NCBI GenBank assembly: GCA_035574455.1
Contig: DATLYT010000093.1
Location: 1 to 11,079, forward strand
Direction of reading: 5' to 3'
Source: DATLYT01 sp035574455
GTDB lineage: Bacteria > Bacteroidota > Ignavibacteria > UBA10030
Length of the DNA: 11,079 nt
In this document: positions 6,660 through 11,079 of the stretch, piece by piece
Position numbering within the stretch: the first letter of the stretch is position 1
How the letters are laid out: the number at the start of each line of letters is the position of its first letter
The notes under the pieces: model-generated
What the model was told of the DNA's origin: nothing
What the model saw: only the letters and a program-made list of their open reading frames with translations
Databases searched by the model: none
Made by a program: the position numbers and the translations under genes

Positions 6660-8633
6660 TTATTCTTCTTCCCCCGCCCTCAATTTTTCGAGCACAGAAA
6701 AATCCTCCAGCGTCGTTGTATCGCCGGTGACAGAGCCGCTGGAAGCAATCTCGCGCAACAGGCGGCGCATGATCTTTCCGCTACGGGTTTTGGGAAGAGC
6801 GTCCGTAAAGCGTATCTCATCCGGCCTTGCTAATGCACCGATCTCCTTCACCACGTGCTGACGTAATTCCTCTTTCAGCTCCGGTGTAGGTGAACGATGG
6901 CCTTCGAGCGTGACAAATGCGCAGATAGCAGAACCTTTCAGCTCATCCGGTCTGCCAACCACAGCTGCCTCCGCAACGTACGGATGACTCACCAATGCGC
7001 TTTCAATCTCCGCCGTCCCCAACCGATGGCCGGCGACGTTCAACACATCATCCACCCGCCCCATAATCCAGAAGTATCCATCCTCATCTCGCCGTGCACC
7101 ATCGCCCGTGAAGTACATCCCCTTGATTTCGCTCCAATACTGCTTCTTGTACCGCTCCGGGTCTCCAAAAATTGTCCGCAGCATCGAAGGCCACGGCTTG
7201 CGAATCACGAGATAGCCGCCCTGGTTCTTCCCCACCGATTTTCCTTCTTTGTTCACTACATCCGGTTCGATGCCGGGGAAAGGCAGTGTCGCCGTGCCGG
7301 GCTTCGTGGGCGTCGCTCCGGGCAACGGGGTAATCATGATCGCCCCGGTCTCCGTTTGCCACCAGGTGTCGACAATCGGGCAACGCTCTTTACCGATGAC
7401 TTTGTGATACCACATCCACGCTTCCGGGTTGATCGGCTCACCAACAGTGCCCAGCAAGCGTAGTGAGCTGAGGTTGTGCTTCATCGGCCACTGCTCTCCC
7501 CAACGAATAAAAGCACGGATCGCCGTCGGTGCGGTGTAGAAGATGTTGACTTTGTACTTGTCGATGATCTGCCAAAAGCGGTCGGGCTCCGGCCAATTGG
7601 GTGCACCTTCGTACATCAGACTCGTTGCGCCGTTGGCAAGCGGACCGTAGACAACGTATGAATGCCCTGTCACCCAGCCAATATCCGCCGTACACCAATA
7701 GGTGTCAGAGTCTTTGATGTCGAACACCCACTTCGTAGTGATGTAGACTCCGGTGAGATAGCCGCCGGTGCTATGGAGAACTCCTTTCGGTTTTCCCGTA
7801 CTGCCGCTTGTGTAAAGAATGAAGAGAGGATGTTCCGCATCCAACCGCTCGGGCTCACATTCATCGGAAGCATTCTGCATATGCTCGTCCCACCAATGGT
7901 CGCGTCCCGGTTCCATGTGGATTTCATGCCCGGTTCGTTTCAGTACGATGACATGTTTGACGGAGGGCGTTTGCTTCAACGCTTCATCAACATTCTGCTT
8001 CAGTTGAACAATGTTCCCCCGTCGATATCCGCCGTCTGCCGTAACCACCACCGTTGCTTGAGCGTCGTTAATACGGTCGACAAGTGCCTGCGAGCTGAAT
8101 CCTCCGAAAATGACCGAATGCGTTGCCCCGATCCGAGCACAGGCCAGCATGGCAATGGCAAGTTCGGGGACGAGCGGCATATAGAGCGCCACTCGATCGC
8201 CTTTTCGGACGCCGAGGTTCTTTAGCACGTTGGCAAATTTGCAGACTTCCCGGTGTAGCTGTTGATACGTCAACGTTCGCGAGTCACCCGGCTCTCCTTC
8301 CCAAATGATCGCAGCCTTGTTCCTTCTCCATGTTGTTAGATGACGGTCGAGACAGTTATAGGAGACGTTGATCGTGCCGCCGATAAACCACTTGGCAAAC
8401 GGTGCTTTCCACTGTAGCACCTTCTTCCAACGCTTGAACCATACAAGCTCCGACGCGATCGTTGCCCAGAATTTCTCCGGATTCTTGATGGAAGATGCAT
8501 AGAGTTTTTTATATGCCGCAAACGACTTGATATGAGCATTGCGGGAGAATTCAGAGCTGGGCTTGAAGACGCGGCGCTCTTTCAGGATAGATGTAATATG
8601 AGTCGCGCCAGTGTGTTTCGCTCGTGCAACCAT
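6660..8633 (-). CDS. acs: Acetyl-CoA synthetase (AMP-forming)
   Basis: This 657-aa enzyme (family usually about 650) converts acetate, ATP and CoA to acetyl-CoA, AMP and PPi, letting the cell use or recover acetate. The N-terminal Acs region (KNPEKFWATIA, 50-60; NVSYNCLDRH, 89-98) is followed by the ANL core: P-loop YTSGSTGKPKG (274-284), acetate-pocket region WWQTETG (424-430) and TGDGARRDEDGYFWIMGR (509-526). Next come the hinge and C-terminal lid with GHRLGTAEIE (535-544). PKTRSGKIMRR (614-624) carries the conserved lysine K620, which in characterised Acs is acetylated to switch the enzyme off. A good Shine-Dalgarno (AAGGAG, 8644-8639) supports the ATG at 8633. The gene has its own promoter and is probably separate from its upstream neighbours. 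Propionyl-CoA synthetase is less likely given the WWQTETG motif and length. Confidence 0.97.
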   Translation of the reverse strand: MVARAKHTGATHITSILKERRVFKPSSEFSRNAHIKSFAAYKKLYASSIKNPEKFWATIASELVWFKRWKKVLQWKAPFAKWFIGGTINVSYNCLDRHLTTWRRNKAAIIWEGEPGDSRTLTYQQLHREVCKFANVLKNLGVRKGDRVALYMPLVPELAIAMLACARIGATHSVIFGGFSSQALVDRINDAQATVVVTADGGYRRGNIVQLKQNVDEALKQTPSVKHVIVLKRTGHEIHMEPGRDHWWDEHMQNASDECEPERLDAEHPLFILYTSGSTGKPKGVLHSTGGYLTGVYITTKWVFDIKDSDTYWCTADIGWVTGHSYVVYGPLANGATSLMYEGAPNWPEPDRFWQIIDKYKVNIFYTAPTAIRAFIRWGEQWPMKHNLSSLRLLGTVGEPINPEAWMWYHKVIGKERCPIVDTWWQTETGAIMITPLPGATPTKPGTATLPFPGIEPDVVNKEGKSVGKNQGGYLVIRKPWPSMLRTIFGDPERYKKQYWSEIKGMYFTGDGARRDEDGYFWIMGRVDDVLNVAGHRLGTAEIESALVSHPYVAEAAVVGRPDELKGSAICAFVTLEGHRSPTPELKEELRQHVVKEIGALARPDEIRFTDALPKTRSGKIMRRLLREIASSGSVTGDTTTLEDFSVLEKLRAGEEE

Positions 8634-8638
8634 GCAAA

Positions 8639-8644
8639 CTCCTT
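8639..8644 (-). promoter_or_regulatory. Ribosome binding site of acs
   Basis: AAGGAG on the minus strand lies 5 nt before the ATG at 8633. It is the clearest Shine-Dalgarno in the window and fixes the acs start. Confidence 0.75.
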
Positions 8645-8684
8645 CAATGAAATAGAACCAAGAAATGAAAGGAAAGGGTTGTAG

Positions 8685-8713
8685 AGTATAGCTAAAGAGG
8701 AGAAGAAAGGCAA
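8685..8713 (-). promoter_or_regulatory. acs: Sigma70-like promoter of acs
   Basis: On the minus strand TTGCCT (8713-8708) and TATACT (8690-8685) are separated by exactly 17 bp. This places a transcript start about 45 bp before the acs ATG. The intervening DNA is pyrimidine-rich on the coding strand. No catabolite-repression-type operator was recognised nearby. Confidence 0.6.
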
Positions 8714-8742
8714 GACGCGGGGAAAAGAATCACACGGCGAGT

Positions 8743-8798
8743 GGTTGTGTTCAACCGACGACAAACAGAAAAAGCGAAGAGCGGTTGTTAATACAACC
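8743..8798 (-). terminator. Two related GGTTG/CAACC hairpins after the lipoprotein gene
   Basis: The first hairpin, GGTTGT-loop-ACAACC (8783-8798), has a 6-bp stem and overlaps the TAA stop codon of the lipoprotein gene. Ten nt later on the coding strand a run of five T follows (8773-8769). The second hairpin, GGTTG-loop-CAACC (8743-8756), has a 5-bp stem with nearly the same arms. Together they are the likely transcription end of the barrel/lipoprotein operon, although the first T-tract is not directly adjacent to its stem. Confidence 0.4.
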
Positions 8799-9195
8799 TC
8801 GACGAATCGGTGAAGACACCATTACTCCCGTACACTCGGAAGTAATGGAGACCAACGCGTCTCGGGTTTGTCGTGAGCGTAAGAGTCGTGTCAAACGTGA
8901 TATCCTTGATATCGTACCGCTCGCCGGTTTTTTCTTTTCGTATTCCGTACACGGCAAACTCAAACAGCGAATCTGTTCGCTCCGATACGATCGACGCAAA
9001 GCTGTAAGCAGTGGTGCGACCGATGAGTCCGGACATGCGAACCGGGATATTATTGGAAGGGACGGAATCGGGAACGGAAAACATGGAAATTTCTGCCAGA
9101 ATACGGAACTCGACGCTCTCCTCGTAACTCGTGGGGAAGCAGGAAGCACAAACGAGCGTTACGACCGCGACAGCAAGTAGAATTCGGAGACTCAT
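8788..9195 (-). CDS. Small predicted lipoprotein, function unknown
   Basis: This 135-aa protein has an N-terminal export signal: Arg at position 4, hydrophobic residues 5-15 and the lipobox-like VCAS-C with Cys19. It is therefore predicted to be lipid-anchored. Cys rather than Leu/Ala at the -3 position (C16) makes the lipobox slightly unusual. The rest is beta-rich with a possible Ig-like end (FDTTLTLTTNPRR, then GLHYFRVYGSNGVF), and no catalytic residues stand out. It starts 23 bp after the stop of the barrel-type protein gene, without an obvious Shine-Dalgarno, so it is probably cotranscribed and may act with that protein in the outer membrane. I recognise no family. Confidence 0.82.
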   Translation of the reverse strand: MSLRILLAVAVVTLVCASCFPTSYEESVEFRILAEISMFSVPDSVPSNNIPVRMSGLIGRTTAYSFASIVSERTDSLFEFAVYGIRKEKTGERYDIKDITFDTTLTLTTNPRRVGLHYFRVYGSNGVFTDSSRLY

Positions 9196-9218
9196 ACGGT
9201 ATCAAGAATGATGTTGAG

Positions 9219-11079
9219 TTAAAAGAAGAGTTTCGCCTCACCCTGACCGAAGTGCACGGTCTGCCTTGCCCCCTCCTTGCGTCCGTTGTAGAGGAACGTG
9301 ACCTGCATATGTTGGCTAATTCTGTAATCAAAAGCAAGTTGCCAGAACAGGCTTCGACCCAGAACTTTCCCATTCGTAAACTCAAACGGAAACGGCTGGG
9401 CGGGATCGGCAATGCTCTGAGATAACACGGCCTCCTCGCGGCGAAGTTCCGCCCGTGCTTGTCCCACGCCAAACAATGCATAGCTTGCCCGGAGGCTTTG
9501 CTCATTGATATCGGCAATCGGGTTGGGGCGGCGGAAATAATCGACAACACGGCTGACCTCGAACCGGAATCCGACTTCCCACGCCGGCTCGGGACGGTAC
9601 GAAAAATCAGCGCTGAGAGCATTCGAACTGAGGTCCCGCTCCCTCGGCGTTCTTACCGAAGCTGAGATACGATCGATTTTATTAACGAACTCCGTCTGGT
9701 GACCAATTTCCGGAAGCAACTGCGCTCTCAAGCGTACAGATCTCTCCACAACATAGCTCTTCTCCGTCGCAGAAACCAACTGGATGAGTCCCTTTCGTTC
9801 GAGAAACCGAAAGCGGACAGAAAAATCCGAGCTGAATTCATTCAGATGGATATCCTGCGTAAAATATCGAGAACCGGAGATCGTCGTCGCGTCATTCAAG
9901 AATCGGTTAAAACGGAGAAAGTAGATATTTGAGGGGTCGGCTTCCGTACTCCGCTCTTCAACTCTGAAAAACGTTTCTGTCGAGATGACGTTGAGAAATC
10001 TCTGGAGCATTGTTGAAGGCTGCCGGAAGTAGCGTGCAGGCTCCAGTCGCAGCCGAGCGTTCATCTTGAGGTCGGAGACAGGTACGAGCTGTTCCCCCGG
10101 TGTATAGAAAACGATGTAGTCGCCGTCGAAGCGCGTGAGCTCGAACTCATTCTCCTCTGCCAATCCGTTATTGTTTAGGTCTCCTCTGTAGAGATAGTTT
10201 CCCGTTCCTCGTGGAACTCGGAGAAAAACACGCTCTAGCCGAGCAGCCCGTTGGTTGGAAAATTCATAAAACAGCGTTGCATCGAGAGCGCGTTGAAGCG
10301 GAGTATACCGTGTCTGCGACCGCACAAGCGTGACGTCGGAATTCACGTTACCGCGCTGTTTGAAAAGGTCGGTAAACCTCGTCTTGCGAAGATTCAACGA
10401 TAATTGAGATGAAAACACGGGAGAACGTTGAACTTCTGCAGAGTACACCTGTGTTACTGCACGTGAGGCATGTTGAAGCATTCCTACCGCTACACTATCT
10501 TCGTTTCGAACTTGATATTCAGCGGCTGCTCGAAAACCGCCGACATCGATTGTTGTGAGTCGGGGTGCAAGCTCAAAGAATCGGAAGCTCCCTGCCCGTA
10601 GTGAGTCGGGTTGGGATGACGAGAGTAAACGCTCCTCGGATTCCACGCGAATCCCCGGTTGCAGTTTCCACCAGGAGTACTCCGCATTCCCCCGTTGACG
10701 TGTCCAACTGGAACCCAGTTGCCGGGCAACATCGGTACTCTGAATCTCTTCCCCAAGGTATCGCAACAACGTTCGCGCTGAATCCTGAAACGAAAGATCG
10801 GCAGAAAGTCGTCTTGAACGGAAGGAATCGTGCACATCGAGCAACCCATAACCCGTGGAAAGAACGATGCGGTCGCTCGGTTTAATCGAAAGATGGGCTT
10901 CACGAATTTCCTCATTGCCACTTCCACTCGTCTCCAATCCCCACTGACGGTTGAACTCCACTTCATTGTAGCGGTCGAGTGAAACAAAACGGCGGTCCAC
11001 AAATCTTTCCGAAAGAGACAGGTCAACATTACCTAACGGAAGACCGGCGAGGACAACGTTGCGAGGACGAAATTGTAAT
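9219..11079 (-). CDS. Large exported protein, probable outer-membrane beta-barrel (5' end outside the window)
   Basis: The frame stays open to the window edge, giving 619 visible residues (first whole codon ends at 11078). A GTG at 11000 is in frame, but coding sequence continues upstream of it (RPRNVVLAGLPLGNVDLSLS), so it is not the start. The protein is dominated by alternating polar/hydrophobic strands of about ten residues separated by charged turns, as in QLSLNLRKTRF, ALDATLFYEFSN and EVGFRFEVSRVV. It ends in AKLFF, a terminal aromatic residue typical of outer-membrane barrels. Visible residues 300-311 (DLNNNGLAEENE) form an EF-hand-like calcium loop inside a small inserted domain of about 60 residues (GDYIVFYTPGEQLVPV). 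This looks like a family of large uncharacterised proteins in Ignavibacteria-type genomes; that is from memory, not a search. No TonB box or plug is visible in this part. It is followed by the lipoprotein gene. Confidence 0.85.
   Translation of the reverse strand, partial: LQFRPRNVVLAGLPLGNVDLSLSERFVDRRFVSLDRYNEVEFNRQWGLETSGSGNEEIREAHLSIKPSDRIVLSTGYGLLDVHDSFRSRRLSADLSFQDSARTLLRYLGEEIQSTDVARQLGSSWTRQRGNAEYSWWKLQPGIRVESEERLLSSSQPDSLRAGSFRFFELAPRLTTIDVGGFRAAAEYQVRNEDSVAVGMLQHASRAVTQVYSAEVQRSPVFSSQLSLNLRKTRFTDLFKQRGNVNSDVTLVRSQTRYTPLQRALDATLFYEFSNQRAARLERVFLRVPRGTGNYLYRGDLNNNGLAEENEFELTRFDGDYIVFYTPGEQLVPVSDLKMNARLRLEPARYFRQPSTMLQRFLNVISTETFFRVEERSTEADPSNIYFLRFNRFLNDATTISGSRYFTQDIHLNEFSSDFSVRFRFLERKGLIQLVSATEKSYVVERSVRLRAQLLPEIGHQTEFVNKIDRISASVRTPRERDLSSNALSADFSYRPEPAWEVGFRFEVSRVVDYFRRPNPIADINEQSLRASYALFGVGQARAELRREEAVLSQSIADPAQPFPFEFTNGKVLGRSLFWQLAFDYRISQHMQVTFLYNGRKEGARQTVHFGQGEAKLFF

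Noticed and set aside
9050..9622. Minus-strand frame of 190 codons crossing the barrel/lipoprotein junction
   Set aside because: It overlaps both better-supported genes; its Arg/Ser-rich composition is typical of an out-of-frame reading.
10490..11029. Second minus-strand frame of 179 codons within the barrel gene
   Set aside because: The main frame has consistent beta-strand periodicity through this stretch; the other frame has none and no ribosome binding site.

Overview
The window carries seven protein genes, all on the minus strand, so transcription runs from high to low coordinates. Composition looks moderate (near 50% GC by eye). The organism is probably a Gram-negative member of the Bacteroidota/Ignavibacteriota side of the FCB group. 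The clues are the outer-membrane-type beta-barrel protein and lipoprotein, the two Sec-exported Ig-like/FIMAH-like proteins, the weak Shine-Dalgarno signals, and the helicase motif GDDAQSIYSFRG, a wording I associate with Bacteroidetes-type PcrA/UvrD. This placement is an inference; the window has no rRNA or other marker gene.

Layout in transcription order: (1) 11079-9219, the C-terminal 619 residues of a large exported protein, probably an outer-membrane beta-barrel, with its 5' end outside the window; (2) 9195-8788, a small lipoprotein 23 bp downstream, probably in the same operon, ending in a hairpin; (3) 8633-6660, acetyl-CoA synthetase (acs) with its own sigma70-like promoter and a good ribosome binding site; (4) a 157-bp spacer holding a 70-bp array of ten 7-bp repeat units; (5) 6502-5993, an O6-alkylguanine-DNA alkyltransferase, followed 43 bp later by (6) 5949-3694, a PcrA/UvrD helicase, forming a DNA-repair pair; (7) a 195-bp spacer with a near-consensus promoter, then a translationally coupled pair of exported proteins, 3498-949 (849 aa) and 945-28 (305 aa).

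The housekeeping block (acs, alkyltransferase, pcrA) is ordinary. The least described part is the last operon. The 849-aa protein looks like a plain Ig-like surface protein, but its C-terminus has the HxxGxxxD ... ExxH residue pattern of LAS-type zinc metallopeptidases (VanX/VanY/MepA group), with two EF-hand-like calcium loops between the two halves of the site. Its partner, 3 bp downstream, ends in a FIMAH-like helical domain. I infer a secreted or cell-surface system acting on peptidoglycan or another extracellular polymer, but the sequence does not prove this.
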